A stretch of 64,000 bases of DNA. It comes from Favolaschia claudopus. Its lineage: Eukaryota > Basidiomycota > Agaricomycetes > Agaricales > Mycenaceae. The stretch covers positions 1,860,001-1,924,000 of the forward strand of contig JAWWNJ010000023.1 of the NCBI GenBank assembly GCA_037176885.1. The letters run 5' to 3'. Under the pieces are notes generated by a model. It was not told the origin of the DNA and made no database searches. It was given only the letters and a program-made list of their open reading frames with translations. Below, one piece after another: positions 10,270 to 22,474 of this stretch. How positions within the stretch are numbered: the first letter of the stretch is position 1; the number at the start of each line of letters is the position of its first letter. Made by a program: the position numbers and the translations under genes.

Positions 10270-13200
10270 TTAATGTTTCTCGTCTGAGATAATACTCCCA
10301 ATGCTCAACGGGTTCTTCTTCCCCCCACTCCCACTACTCCGCCCCGACCCTCCTCCAGTGCTCCCACTCCTGAGCTGAATAACCGCATGCCCGCCGCTCG
10401 TCGTCCCTGACGCCAAAGACGGACTCCTCCTTCCTACATCCCCATCATCCTCCCGCGACCTCAACGGCGCCAACTCAATCCTCGCATTCGGACTCGGCAG
10501 CGCACCAATCTGCACCTGCGTCTGCGTTTGCCCTTGCGGCTGAGCTTGCTGTTGCTGCTGCGGCACCCCACCACCAATATTCGACACCTGCACCTGCTGC
10601 GCATGCGGCTGCTGCTGCTGCTGAGGTGGCGGATGCTGCGGATACTCACCCCACACCTGCGGCGGCGGCACAGGCAGCCCGAACCCACTCGGCGGCGTCC
10701 CCCACGCATGCGCCTCATGCTGCTGAGGCTGTTGCGGCGGCGCGTACCCATAATACGGTGGCGGCGGCTGCCCGTATGGGCGATATGCCGCGTACTGCGC
10801 AGGCGGCGGTGGGCCTCTTGGCGCATGCGGATTCATGGGGGCAGGGGACGCATGATTCGGCGGTGGAGGTGGTGGCGGACCGGTCATCCCAGGTGGAGGT
10901 CCGATCCCCGGCGTCGGTGGACCCAGACCCATCCCTGGCGGTGGCGCACCACCATTGGGAGTGGTCGTCCCGCTGCCTACGCCAACACCCGGCGTACCAG
11001 GCTGTTGTTGTTGCTGCTGCGGTGGCGGAGGTACACCATACACCGGTTGGGGCTGCTGCTGATAATCAGCATATTGAGGCTGCGGCTGCGACGGTGGTGG
11101 CGGCGGCTCATTGGCATAATAATTCGCGGGGGCATGGGGCGGATAATGGTGGTGCGGTGGTGGATACCCATAATTCAAGTCGTACCTTGGCGCGTGAGGA
11201 TGCGGCGGCGGCGGTGTCCCCCACTGCGGGTGGGGCGGCGGATGCCCATACGGATCGCCATATCCGTACCCATGCGGGGCGTGAGGTACGGGCGGCGGGT
11301 ACGGTGGATAATACGAGTGCGGGTACTGCGGCGGGTACCCGTGGTGTGGTGGGGGCGGTGGAGGCGGCATTGTGTCGGCGCGATAGCCTGGTGGAGGGGG
11401 CGGTATATGTTGCTGTGGTTGTTGCCCAGGGTGAGGTTGCGGCTGCTGTTGTCCTGGATGCGGAGCGTGGTGAACATTCGGATCGTATTGCGTATACCTA
11501 GTGTCGTAGCCTAAATCCTGCGTCGTCGGAGCGGGTGCGACCGGCGGTGGTGGTGGTGAATCACCTGCTGCGGTGGCGACGGCTGCTGCATACTCGGGTT
11601 TGCGGATCCTGGAGGAGGGTGCATAGGGACCTGCAATAAACCAAAAATCCGGAAAGTGTGGCGTGGATGGAAAGAAAACAACTGACCCTGCCTCCTCCCT
11701 CAATGGCGGCTCCTGGTGGAGGTGGAATCAAGGGACCTGAGGGCCATGGTGTGCCGACCTAGTATGAGAGACTCGTCAGCGAAAAAAAGAAATGAGATGA
11801 AAGTTCAGGACGATACTTACCGGCGGCACTCCACCTGGGCCCAAATCGCTCGCTCCTCCATTACCGGTCGCATCGCCGGTATCCGTACGCGCTCGTTTAG
11901 CGGGACGATTCTATGCAACACAACGTTAGATCGATATATCCTATGAAGTCAAAGTAGTTAATAACCAACCTTATCTCGGTCCCTTTCCTTGCCCGCACCC
12001 TCCCCATCTGAATCCACGGTCGGCATCCCTCCATGTCCACTGGAGCCGTGATGGGACGAAGACGAAGGGCCTGCTTCGATTAGACCGCGTGATTCGGAGC
12101 CTGAAGATGATTGATTTGTGTAAGCAAATCCAAGCGGAGGAATGAGAATATTGATACCATGGAGCCCCTGCTGCTGAGCAGCCTGCCTTGCCTTTCGCAT
12201 CCGAATATCTTTCCGTATGCGAATCTTTATCCCCTGGTCGGCAAGGGAGCAAGTGAGGGGAGAGGATTCTAGACGAGACGAAATATTCATTATTGATGCA
12301 GATCCCAAATTGAAGGAAAAGAGAAATCAAGACGAACCTTCCACTCCTGGGAATTTTTTGGCGGTATAAACATAAAACGGAGCACTGTAAATGCTCTTGC
12401 AGTGCCGAACATCGTTTCTGCGGGGCGTATGAGATCATTTCGTTGCCAAATTTCCCACCGAGACAGAGACCTACCCAACAACCTCGAACAAGCTGAGTTT
12501 GAGGCGATATGACCCTTCAGTGCGAACACTCAAGTCGGGAAAAACGAAGAAGCCAGCGTCAGTAGCGGGTTGTACTACCGTGTCGAGATCAGCGTTTCGT
12601 TGGTAATCATACGAAACCGACGAACCGGTCGTTGGTCCATTGTCCTTCTTCGCCTCAGAGCTAGTCGAAGCGGAAGAAGAGCCCCCAGAAGTCGGATCCT
12701 TGAGCGCGTACAGACTGCTGACCACACTTCCTGTCGTACACCGTGTTCGGCCATCCTTGAGCCAATGCAATTCGGTGTCGTCGTCTGGCTTGGCGAGAGA
12801 CGCGAACATGAAGTAGTATGGATTTTGCAAGAAAGATTGAGCATAAGAGGTCAGAGAGGTGTAAGGTGGTTCGGCCAAGTCATCGTGTACAGCAGCAGGA
12901 TCGGAATTACTTGTCGAGCCTGAAGACGACTGAGATGAAGAAACCGCGGGGTCGATTACACGGAGCTGAACGATAACTGGGGGGTCGATTGGGCGGCGGT
13001 CGGCTGGGAGTTGCGAAATGAATTATTGACGCAATAAACTGTCAGCAGCGACGAAGACGGACCTTTGCCTCCAATACCACACATCCTCGCCTGCTTTGGC
13101 TCTTGGCGAACCGTCAGCTCGTATTGCCTACGCATCATCACAACCAGCCAGTCAGTCAACCAAGTCTCGCAGAGACACGACGAGGGGGTATAAGATAGAT

Positions 13201-13373
13201 GCAATGGATCGCACAGTGAACCCAAACCCATGGACTCGGGTCGAATCCCTATCCAACTATTAAAAACAGCAAAACAACACTCACAGGCGGTTCCTGTCCT
13301 GCGCGTAGCTTGGGGGCATTGTGTGGGCCGCAATGTGGGCCTCTCCCTCGCCGTCGTCAATACTATCCATCAT
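10270..13373 (-). CDS. Velvet-family transcription regulator (VelB/VosA class) with Pro/Gln-rich tail
   Basis: ATG at 13373, about seven introns, stop at 10270; roughly 850-900 residues. The velvet domain is complete: YELTVRQEPKQARMCG, DRRPIDPPVIVQLRV, NPYYFMFASL, SVRTEGSYRLKLSLFE, FPGVEESSPLT and ADQGIKIRIRK. A Ser-rich insert of about 40 residues lies inside it, which recalls VelB. Velvet proteins bind DNA as NF-kB-like dimers and link light and development to secondary metabolism. After the domain come a basic RPAKRAR motif (possible nuclear signal) and about 450 residues dominated by Pro, Gln, His, Tyr and Gly with GYPP-like repeats. The exon join near 11650 is uncertain because it needs a weak GTTGTT donor. 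The long tail is unusual for the family as I know it. Confidence 0.88.
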
Positions 13374-15173
13374 ACTAGCGTGCTGGTGGCGAGAGGGTGA
13401 GAGAGAGCGCTAAAGTGACGCGATAGGGTTAGGGTTCGATTGACAGCTTCAAGCAAATAACCCCGCTCGGCATGCCGTTGATGATTCCGCGAACCTGCGA
13501 CCCACAACCTTGGGTTTGGCTCGGAAGTTGGCCACGGCGATAAGATCAGTGAGAGTGAATCTCTGCTCAATTCTCAAGTCCCAGGGAAAGAGTGTGAAAG
13601 TGATAGCGCAAACAGATAAATGAGAATTGACGAATTCAATCTAACGAATGCCAAGCGAACCGGTACAGCAAGGCTCGAAGCCTTGGACCGAGAAAATGTC
13701 CCTTCCATAGCTTCTAACCGAAACCTGACCCAGATTTGAAGCGGCTTTAGCTGCATATAATGGAACCCGATGGTTAATAATGGTCCATGAGACGGCAGAA
13801 GGGAGGGGACACGCATCATGGTGAGTGTCCAAAATATACGAGGCGGAACTCGGGGTATCAGCAGAGCATAGCAGATAGCGAGTGGATAAGCTCAGCGATT
13901 CTGCGACGGCCTCCATCGCAACTGAAAAGAGTTAAAACGCGCGATCCTCCAGACGCGCGCTTGCCGATGTTAAGTATTGATGCGTTGACGCCAAAAAAGA
14001 GTAGTCGGTCCGGACCTGTCCTTAGCTCTGTAGCGGTCCTAGCGGCGTTCGAAGTTGTTGAGATTGTAAACCGGGGTGTTGAAGTTAACAGGCCAGCATT
14101 TGGGAACTGAACAAGAATCATTCGGCGAGAATTTCTTCAGTCATAGTTTCCACAAGGCCCTTCGCGCACGATTGATAGAGGTGCAGTCCCGTCTTGAAAG
14201 AGGTCAAGGACCAAGCACAAGTCCATCAGCAGTATGTTTCTCTCTTTACGTCCTTGAACATCCAACGCGGAAGGCGAACAGATTCGGCATGCAATTGCTT
14301 CTCGAGTGATACCTTGAATAACCATGAGGGTACGGGAACAGCATAGACTGGCAGATTAGAATCACGACGTTCTGCAAGCTCTCCGGACTCGAGACGGGAC
14401 TCCGAATCCGAGCCACTGAAAGCACAGTGCCCAGTGCAAGCGGGGTACACAATTGCCGGTAATTCCTGGCGTTTAGACTTCCAGCTACCGTAAGCCTTGA
14501 GCGTTTCAAACCAGTATTCCTCGGACCAGCAAGCCCAAACGAACGGGACGCAGAAGGTGAGTAGATGAGAGTTTTGTGAGAGTTGAAATGGTCAACGTCG
14601 ACTCGCTGGCTGCCAAACTTGGGGTAACTTCGCACGCTCTGGCCGTGGCCAACTCGTCTTGTTCCCAACCACAACCACAACAGTGAATCCTTCGAACACA
14701 GCGTTGGACACTGGGCACAGTCTTGGAAAGGCTTCAAAGCTTCAAACTTTGCCGCGACAGACGATGTATGATACTATCGCGCGGTGGCTCATTCTAGTGC
14801 ATCAGGTTCCAAATTCTTGGTAATCCCGGCAAGTCAATCGTTGTATTTTGGATGGGCGGTAAATTCGGTATAAGCATGAGAGTCACCCGTTACTCCTTCC
14901 CATCTGCATTCGCATAGGCCTCCCCGATGCGGTACGCGTTGAAAAGAGTTGAACATGTTAACTGGTAGCCTCCCTCTTAACTCTTGCAAGGTTTATCTTC
15001 TATCTCATGCCAGCAACACCACTCACTGGGCCACACAAGTTCAGAAGGTGTGAAGTCCATAATCTGACCGTACTGTCTCACTGGCAAGGAGCGCGCATAT
15101 TAAAGACTCACCCCCTGGTCTTGATCCTGCACTTCCTGTTTCGAGCTCCTGTGTGAGATGGGGTTCGTCAGCC
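13374..15173. other. Divergent intergenic region
   Basis: Lies between the starts of the velvet gene (minus) and an F-box-like gene (plus). Open frames here (for example 14246-14737 minus) have no recognisable motifs or splice-supported continuation. Around 14632-14695 a short stretch (GGCCGTGGCCAAC, then CACAACCACAACAG) resembles one end of the dispersed repeat at 18738-19110. Confidence 0.4.
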
Positions 15174-16105
15174 ATGTCTCCCAACATCCCTCATCTCCCC
15201 GTCGAGATTCTCGAGAAAGTCATACTGGAACTCGTACTCCTCCCTCTCCTCGTAACAGAACGTCTACCTGCCGATCGCCACAATTCTCTCGTATCCAAAA
15301 TATGGGCGAATCTCTACAAAATCTTTTCCACCAAAACCACTCTCAACATTCACATCGCCTCTCCCACCGAAATCGAATGCTTCCTCGATAAACTGTACGT
15401 CGAACACGAGTCAGTCGCATCATTTCGTCGTTTTGCCTCTCCCATGACACTGAAATTGTGCAATCAAAAAGCAATACGGCTAAGGAAGGACCCCTTTTTG
15501 ACTTGAAGCCTCTTCACTATCCCTTTTTCACATTTCCGGAAACTATCACCATCACCCTCAGTGCGCCATCCGCCCATCAGCGTCGCTCAACGCCCAACAA
15601 ATCTTGTCAACCCCTCACGCTAGAGCCGTACGTCGCTCTCCTCCTCGCTGCGATGCGGGTAGATCCCTCTCGCCCCGCGGCCCTCGCCGTCCGTAACATA
15701 AACCGCCTCATATTCGAGTTCGTCGACGTCGCATGCGAGGGCCAAGTATGCCGGTCCATGATATGGACCTCCCTCTTCCCCGCATCCATAAAGCACGTCG
15801 AGGTGCATCTCCTCTCCACAGATGCGACTCGCAATCGCGGGGAACAAACTAGATGCGCGGCTTGCAAGCTGCACCCCTTCAATCCGTTCTGCGCATGCAA
15901 ACACCTCCAGAAAGCTGCCTCCGAGCAACAACTCATGGGATCCATTGGGATGGGTATGCAGCAGGTATGGTCGGGAGATTGCTGTCACAACGGGATATGT
16001 TCTCGTTCTGTTCGCGAGTTGGTGTTAGGCGGAGGTATCGGGGAAGAGTCTGAAGGCAAGCTGCGGGCGGCATTCCCTATTGCTGCAGTACAGAGAGTTC
16101 CATGA
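15174..16105 (+). CDS. F-box-like protein
   Basis: ATG at 15174 opens with IPHLPVEILEKVILE, close to the F-box-like pattern of Agaricomycetes. A predicted intron from GTACGT near 15397 to AAAAAG near 15470 joins it in frame with the second part (NTAKEGPLFDLKPL...), which ends at 16105. The second part has Cys/His-bearing CAACKLHPFNPFCACKH. F-box proteins recruit substrates to SCF ubiquitin ligases; this family is hugely expanded in agarics, so the substrate cannot be inferred. The gene stops right at the left boundary of the inverted duplication. Confidence 0.55.
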
Positions 16106-16496
16106 CATGACATCTCGCCACATGTTCACCTAGTTTTCTTGATTTCAGTTATGATACATAGTCCTTTACTTACTCTTAGCATCCGAACCCCTAGATAGAC
16201 CCGTAGTAACGATAACCCGAGACCATCAACCATGCCCATGTTCAGAATAGAGGGTTTTTAGCCCGGCTGTACTTGTATGATGCCATTCTCACAGACCCTC
16301 CGCACGTATCTTCACCTGTAAAACTATCCTACATAATTCTTCATCTGTGTCTGACCTAACACTGTTTTGTGCAAGTGAATCCCCAATGGATCCAGACTCG
16401 TTTCGTTTATTACACAACAGAGGATACTAATTCATACCGCCGTACATAGAGGCTTGAGTTTAACGAGTAAAATGGAAGTAATCACCCCGAGTCCGA

Positions 16497-18226
16497 TCAA
16501 AGATATTCGATATTGAAGCCATTCGCACAAACAGAAGCCAGCTGCTCCTTGATTCTCGCCCCTCCATCCGCATAATGATAGGATAACGGAATCCAGACAG
16601 TTTCAAGAACAGGACAAGGAGTCTCGTCACCACCAGCGTAATGCGACAGCGATTCCACTAACTTCAACAAACTCTCCGAACACTCTGCGACTGACTGCAA
16701 ACGAGGCTGAGGCACAGTGAATACGCGAAGGTCGGGAAATTGGAGGAGAGGCAGGCCAAGTTGTGAACGAGGGTAAGTGAAATACTTTATCAGGCCAGTA
16801 AAGTCACTGCAATGCTGCAGGTCGAGCTCCTGCAAGGTTGGAATTTGGGTGAGGAAGGAGCGGAGTGCTCTGGCTTCGTGATCGAGTTCACATAGACTGA
16901 AGTGCAGAAGCCTGAATTTGGACCTCTGTCCCAAATCGCGTAGAATATCGAGGCAGTCAATGCAATGGAACACGTCCAAATTCAGCGACTCCAGATTGGG
17001 CAGCCACATGCGTTCGAGAAGGTCGCAGCAGAACAAGGCGTCCGAGGCGATAGATAGTTCGCGCAGATTCGGGAGTAAGAGGGTACTGCCAGGATGAAGC
17101 GTGCGACCAGGCCGCAGGTCGTCTTCCTCTGGATCATCTGCGAGTTTGGAAAAGACAGCTGTTTCTAAGGCTGTACAGAGGCAGAGGATTTCACGGGCTT
17201 CAGCTGCGATGATGCCGATATCGAGTGTTAAATTCGTTAGCTGGTTCCAGGGGAAGTTGGAGCACCGGACCGTGTCCATGTGCGGCCACCCATCATCACC
17301 TACGAACAGTGGCTCGTCCCCCACGATAGTCAAGGTCTGCAGCGCCGGTGCATTATGAAACTTTTCGAGAAAGTTTCCGAAATCGAATTCCCTGGAGTCA
17401 TCAACCGAGATGCTCAGCGTCGAAAGCATGCGGAATTCCAGATCACGGTACCGAACGAGAGAGCAGCAGCGGAAGTCTTTGGCTGTGACGTCCAGTTCCA
17501 GCTGTTTCAATCTGTGGGCTACAGATGCGAGAGCGGACAGCGACGGGAGGCGGATAATCATGTCTCTTAATTCCTCGAATGAAGGCGGAGACGATGAAGA
17601 AGCCCGCTCCAGCTGCTGGTTCGGGGGAGCTGACAAATCCACAGTACTCGCCTGTCCGTCGTGCTCGTCGTCGGATTGCTGAATGTTTTCTTCGTCCCTG
17701 GGGAAAACGAAGGTGAAAAAGTGGAGGGACAGAGGCATATCCCGGGAAAGGCTGAGCAGATGTTGAGTAATTGCAGCATTGCAGAGCTTCTTCGCCGATG
17801 TGCAGAAGTGTAACGTTGTCCAAAATCCAATTGTACTACGCATGACGACGCGCCAACATGAGCACACTTTGCTGAGGATGTTCAGTATATGCCTGTCGTC
17901 GCAGACCGTATAGTCGTCCATGCCATGGTCGTCGATACAAAAGGAGAAGATGAGGTTGAGCATTTCGGGGGGGAGAGGGGAGAAGCAGCCCTCGAGAGCG
18001 TCGTGACTTTGAGGGACTGATTCGCCGACACCAGTTCATTCGGCTCAGAAGTAGTCGCGTACGAAGCAGGGAGAGATTGGAGAATCAAAGGCGCACGGGC
18101 GAGTGGGAGTGATGTCGGCGGTGCGTTACTGTCAGCCAGCGATTGTTGGACGCCGACTGAGTCCTGCAGCGACAATGGCACGCTCGGTATAAAACCCTCT
18201 TGTGAAATTGAATTCGACCTCACCAT
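16497..18226 (-). pseudogene. F-box-like/LRR protein, frameshifted paralogue
   Basis: Paralogue of the gene at 26528-28235. Exon 1 supplies only the ATG (18226-18224); exon 2 starts at 18163 with DSVGVQQ. Compared with its twin, a 10-nt deletion near 17992-18010 shifts the frame just before the F-box core, so the first frame ends at 17882. The remaining 488 residues, from an internal ATG at 17963 (MLNLIFSFC) to 16497, are uninterrupted and keep the leucine-rich repeats. It is therefore either a pseudogene or a protein starting within the F-box. The domain would act as an SCF substrate receptor if intact. Confidence 0.7.
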
Positions 18227-18737
18227 ATCCACAAGCTATCACTGATAGTCAAATTCTAATGCAAGGAAGGGCACCGCGGAGTGCTTAAGTAAAAGGAGAA
18301 TACCGGAAGTGGCGCAGCGAGTCAACCTGACTGTTACTTAGGTTATATATGTTAGATAACAAAGAGATCCAAAACATAGCACAAACGGTCTAAGGCATCT
18401 TTATCTTCATAGTGTGCCAGTGGTTACGCCATTCCACTGTCATGGTGCGGGGTAAGACTAAAGCAGAAAAAAATGCTTGATGCAGCCCTGTATCCGAGTC
18501 ACCTTCCCAAACTCACAAGCCACAGATTCCCCAGATTCCAGAATGATCATTAATTGCGGGCAAAGCGCGTACTGGTGTTGCGAAATTCGTAGTTGCATTT
18601 CGAGAGCTGGCTAGACCCGCGAATGGTTTGTGCGAGCGACAGAGAATTGGCTAAGGCTGCCAATTAATGGTCAACGAAATGATTACGATGTGAAGCTTGT
18701 GAAGTTCAAAAGTTTTGTCATTGTGAACTCACAGATT

Positions 18738-19110
18738 TGAAATTCGCACGGGTTTGCCGTGGCCAACGCTTTCTTGCTTTTCACTACCACCACAACCAAC
18801 AGTCAACACATCCGGCGTCGAACGTTCAGAACGTACCTATGGACGATCGCTCTAGTTGTCTCGAACACAGTACAATATTCCAGCGATCGAGTCTCAAAAT
18901 TTGACAGTACGATCGTTGTAAGTACGTCCGTCTTTGATTGAGGCGCGCTTTTGGGGTGAATTCGGTTTGAACGTACCAGCCACTCGTAGCCCCCGCCCCT
19001 TGTGGGCACCCTGGTTGCATGTCCGCTATGTGCGCGCCAGAGAGGTGAAAAATGTGTGTACATGCCACCACAGGTAGCCTCTCACCCCCCTCTTCTTTTT
19101 GCCCAAGTCT
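18738..19110 (+). repeat. Dispersed repeat family A, copy 1
   Basis: About 370 nt running from TTTGCCGTGGCCAACGC through AGCGATCGAGTCTCAAAATT to ATGCCACCACAGGTAGC. A second copy lies inverted at 23862-24232 and a diverged third at about 56455-56675. No protein-coding capacity is evident. Copies 1 and 2 may derive from the segmental duplication itself; copy 3 shows that the unit also exists elsewhere. Confidence 0.65.
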
Positions 19111-19204
19111 TAGTCCAACACTAATCATGGCAGTTCAGCCAATCTCAAGTCGGCGTACCTGCAATCTCAACATCGTCGACTTCTCTCTCCCTCTATGCTT
19201 TCAT

Positions 19205-19663
19205 GGGATTACTGAAGCTCAGTCGTCCAATTTTTGAAACACCTGCACGCTCTGCACTCAACTGCAAACACTCCACCCCCGGAGTCCGCTGTGAGTTGCC
19301 TCAGCGTCATCTTACATCTGTTAATTGACCTGTACCCGACAGCTCACGTCGACAATTGCTTGGGCAGGTCAAGGGGCCGACCGACTTCACGAGAGGAAGC
19401 TCCGTGTCGTCAATTCCGCGTTGGATCCACCTCCGCAACGTATGTCTGGCGCGGGGCGGCTTTCGCCAGTTCGGCGACTGTCTGTTACTCGAGAGAGGTC
19501 TCTGTATCGAATCTGGTGCCGCAACATTTTCTGTCCTCTACTTCCTAGCTGGTATCAAGAACATCCGAGTCGCCCTCAATATCTGTGTCCTATCGTGTAT
19601 CCACCACAACACATCAAAGCAGCCTCGCAAGCCTTTCAGTTCCTTGGATCCACTGGCACTTGA
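19205..19663 (+). pseudogene. Truncated paralogue of the orphan gene at 22475-23763
   Basis: Matches the last two exons of the orphan gene on the other arm. One exon reads VQFLKHLHALHSTA, followed by a GTGAGT...ACAG intron and a last exon with RKLRVVNSA and CPIVYPP, ending at 19663. Its counterpart has VQFLGQLRALHSTA. The first three exons are missing from this arm. Conservation of this frame in both copies supports a real protein. Whether the fragment is expressed is unknown. Confidence 0.5.
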
Positions 19664-19979
19664 ACACACAGCCAACCTTTCTGAAGATATTTTCTCTTCA
19701 AAGCCGACACACATTTCATCTTCGTGATCGTTTAATCGATTACTGCGACATCTGGTTCCGACAGGTCTCACCTTCCTTCCTTCCGGGTCAGATTTCCAGG
19801 TCGATACAGACTCTATACTATCGAGCAAGCGACGGCCAAGAGAGCGGATCCGAAGAACCGTCTCTTTCTGACTCGATGACTCGGATGTATAACCTTGGGG
19901 TCAAGACCATGCTGCAACAAACGATACGCGGGACCCTCATCTCGCACTCGCTCTAACCAACCTCTGCCCAAGTACCTGC

Positions 19980-20568
19980 ATGTCACTGTCAATCACCCTC
20001 CGCCCATATACCTCCACGGACTTTGAATTCCTCTGGTCCACTATCGACTCTCGTATCGCATGGCTCACTTCCAAAGGGCTTGAAGGCCAATGGGGCGCGG
20101 AACCTTGGGATTCCGAAATCAAAGAACAATTGCGCTCGAGGCTTGTCGAGGACGTGAGGCGCGGTGGTTTCAATTGGATCGCGGAAGTCGATGGCGAGCT
20201 TGCGGGATTCTTCCAGGTTCCAGATGACGCCCTTCCGTCCTGACTATCTCCCGCTTCTCAAGACGGACGACAAATCGGGGGAGGAGCTATACCTGAGGCT
20301 TTTGGTCGTTCATACGAATTTCGGGGGGAGGGGTGTGGGTGATTTCATGTTGGGTTTTGCGAAGAGGTTTGCGGGGGAGAGCAAGGTGGATTGGGTGAGG
20401 ATGGATTGTTGGAAGGGCGTGCCGGGGGAGGGGAAAGATGGGCTTGTGAGGTATTATGAGGGGAAGGGTTTTACGCGTGTGCGCGATTTCGTGGTGCCTG
20501 CTGAACGTTTGAAGCGTGCGACGGAGTATGCTGGGCACCTTTTGGAGTGGAAGGTTGTTGAGGTGTAG
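19980..20568 (+). CDS. GNAT-family N-acetyltransferase
   Basis: Two exons, 19980-20216 and 20263-20568, joined in phase 0 across a 46-nt intron that contains CTGAC and ends CTCAAG; without the intron the frame breaks. The protein has the GNAT layout: LRPYTSTDFEFL at the N-terminus, beta strand WIAEVDGELAGFF, then LYLRLLVVHTNFGGRGVGDFML, whose GGRGVG loop fits the acetyl-CoA pyrophosphate-binding Q/RxxGxG/A motif, and YYEGKGFTRV near the end. Members transfer acetyl groups to amines of small molecules or proteins; the substrate is unknown. It sits in the spacer between the two arms of the inverted duplication and is single-copy here. Confidence 0.8.
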
Positions 20569-20879
20569 TTGGATGGTTCGAGGAAATGAGCATTGAAGCA
20601 GGGAGGAGCATCGACGCTTCCGAGTCGGAGGTTTGCGCGTCGTCTATGCGAAGACTAACTAGAAGTCTGCAGCAGATCAATCGTTGTTTCCTACAACAAA
20701 AGGGTTGTAACGATAACAGTAGCCTGAGACACTTGGGTCAAAGCGTACAGAATTCGATCCAAGCGAGGGTCAAAGCGATTACAATGGGATGTTTGGTTGT
20801 GTTATGCACGACCTTTGCTGGGTCCCCCTCCTCCATTCATTATAAGCCTCGTCGCGATACCTTGTACCCACTCTGAACA
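20569..20879. other. Short intergenic spacer
   Basis: About 310 nt between the GNAT gene and the next gene on the same strand. I see no feature beyond a weak ATTATAAG element at 20838-20845, about 40 nt before the next start. Confidence 0.35.
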
Positions 20880-21840
20880 ATGCTCAACTCATCTCCCGTA
20901 TCTCTACCCCGTCCACTGAAGCGTTCTGCCTCGGTGGCATCTCTCCCAACCCCCCCACGCACCCGTCACAAGCGCAAACGCGGCGGGTCCAAGCACAGCA
21001 GCCGCGCCAGCAGCGACGAAGACCTTACTGCCACCGACGACGACGAAGACGATGCAGAAACCCACGAGAAGCTCATCAAGGAAGCAGAGGAAGAAGAGTC
21101 TTTCTGGCTTTCCACCAATAACGCGCAGCAGCAGTCTCCTTCGACAGGCAAAAGCGCGTCCTCTGCCCCGCTTCTCTATCGTCGTCTTCAGACTGCGCAG
21201 AGTCAGGTGCAGGTAGTCGAACCTGTGTCCCCACCCCCTTCGCATCGAAAGCCACCCGCTAGAACCGCCGCACTAGCCGTTCCCCGCACACCCACCCCAA
21301 AGTCGTCCAGTACCCTCTCACCGAGCGCGACCCCCGAAGCGAGGCGATGCTCTGCGCGACTCTCCCGACAACCCTTTCCTCGCCTCGCCTCTTGGATCTC
21401 AAGATGAAGTAGTCGTAAACGAGTCCGACGGCTCTCCAACGCTACAAGAAGAGAAACCGACCATGGCGTTTGTCTTGTACGTGTTTTCTCTCTGTTTCCG
21501 TTATCCTGACTTCTTACAAAACTCCACGTTTCTTAGCCGTGGCGTCCGACGCAGCTTCCCAAATCCCTACTACGACCCCTCCTCCACCGCTCCTACCCCC
21601 ACACCAAACTCGCAACTTCCCCCCGAGCACCCCGACTTCGAGCCAGACGAGCGGAATGTCAGGAAGCTGCTCTTTGGGGTAAAGCGTAATACCAAGGCAA
21701 AGGGAGGAGTTCGGTCGAAGACGAGCAGCGGTAGTGGGAGCACCACAACGCGTCGTCGTTTGGGCGGAGCAGGCCGAGAACGAGGACGGCAGGGACGTCC
21801 GGCTGCGACTGCTGCTGCGTCTAGCAGCGAGGAGTTGTGA
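20880..21840 (+). CDS. Conserved basic/acidic low-complexity protein, probable frame break
   Basis: Exon 1 from ATG 20880 encodes a Ser/Pro/Thr-rich basic region (PRTRHKRKRGG) and an acidic run. The frame must shift at the C5 tract 21331-21335 to continue into DSPDNPFL, DEVVV and KPTMAFV, then an intron at 21477-21536, then FRGVRRSFPNPYYD and a Lys/Arg-rich C-terminus ending at 21840. With four Cs instead of five the frame is continuous, so this is a homopolymer indel, real or technical. The block DSPxNPFL...PTxxFVFRGVxxxFxNP seems conserved in fungi, but I cannot name a function. Nuclear location is suggested by the basic clusters. Confidence 0.55.
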
Positions 21841-22474
21841 TGATCAGTGCATTTTCCAACCGCCCAGCGCCAATTGATACAGTGACAGCGCTCTCCATTC
21901 ACTTTCACGGTAGACAACCGATACAGTTCCCCTTCCTTCCGTTTTCTTGGTCTGCATCACATCGCATCGCATCATCTCCGTCTGCGTCTCCTCCTCATCT
22001 CGAGTCCATGCACCCACCCATTCATCATCATCATCTACCACCAATACAATCTCCGGTTGCGTTGCTCAAGTGCTTCATCCCTTTCTCTTCCTTCCCGGCG
22101 AAACCCCTCTTCCTTCCTACAGAAATCCGAGTTCAAATTTACATAGTGCAGAAATTAGCATTGACAATTAGTACATAACTGTATCCTTACCGAGATTCAT
22201 ACATACATACGTACGAATATGACCTTTTCATGTCTGGCCGTGTCTGATTTTCGGTCTATGTTGGTGTTGGTGTTGTGGGGGAGGAGGGGCATTTTGCGAG
22301 AGCGAGAAAGAGAAAGAGACAATAAGAACCTCCGGGCTACAGTGACCAAGGTTATACCATCCGATTCATCGAGTCAGCAGGATGAACTGTATCCGTTGAG
22401 AGAATACGCTCAAATCGGTAGAAAAAGGTTCCCTGCAAACGGAAACGCGGAAATAATACATTGGGCTGACGATT
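21841..22474. other. Spacer before the right arm
   Basis: Low-complexity pyrimidine-rich DNA with CATCAT and ATACATAC repeats near 22020-22215. No gene seen. Confidence 0.35.

Larger units (their letters stand above)
16106..19680. repeat. Left arm of a diverged inverted segmental duplication
   Basis: This segment matches 22530-28620 in reverse order and orientation. Shared, from the outside inwards: the F-box gene 3' flank (words such as CTCTGTTGTGTAAT and GATGAAGAATTATG), the F-box/LRR gene, a CCATTCGCGG-containing spacer, the dispersed repeat A, and the 3' half of an orphan gene. Identity by eye is roughly 75-85 percent. The left arm lacks the right arm's 24.36-26.44 kb block and the first three exons of the orphan gene. 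Confidence 0.75.

Noticed and set aside
10528..11514. Long plus-strand open frames (up to 328 codons)
   Set aside because: They are antisense to the Pro/Gln-rich velvet tail; GC-rich repeats open several frames at once and no motif is seen.
13574..14737. Several ORFs of 60-160 codons on both strands
   Set aside because: Starts are non-ATG or unsupported, and no motif or exon chain could be found.
20217..20262. Frameshift in the GNAT gene
   Set aside because: A 46-nt phase-0 intron with a branch-like CTGAC restores the reading frame.
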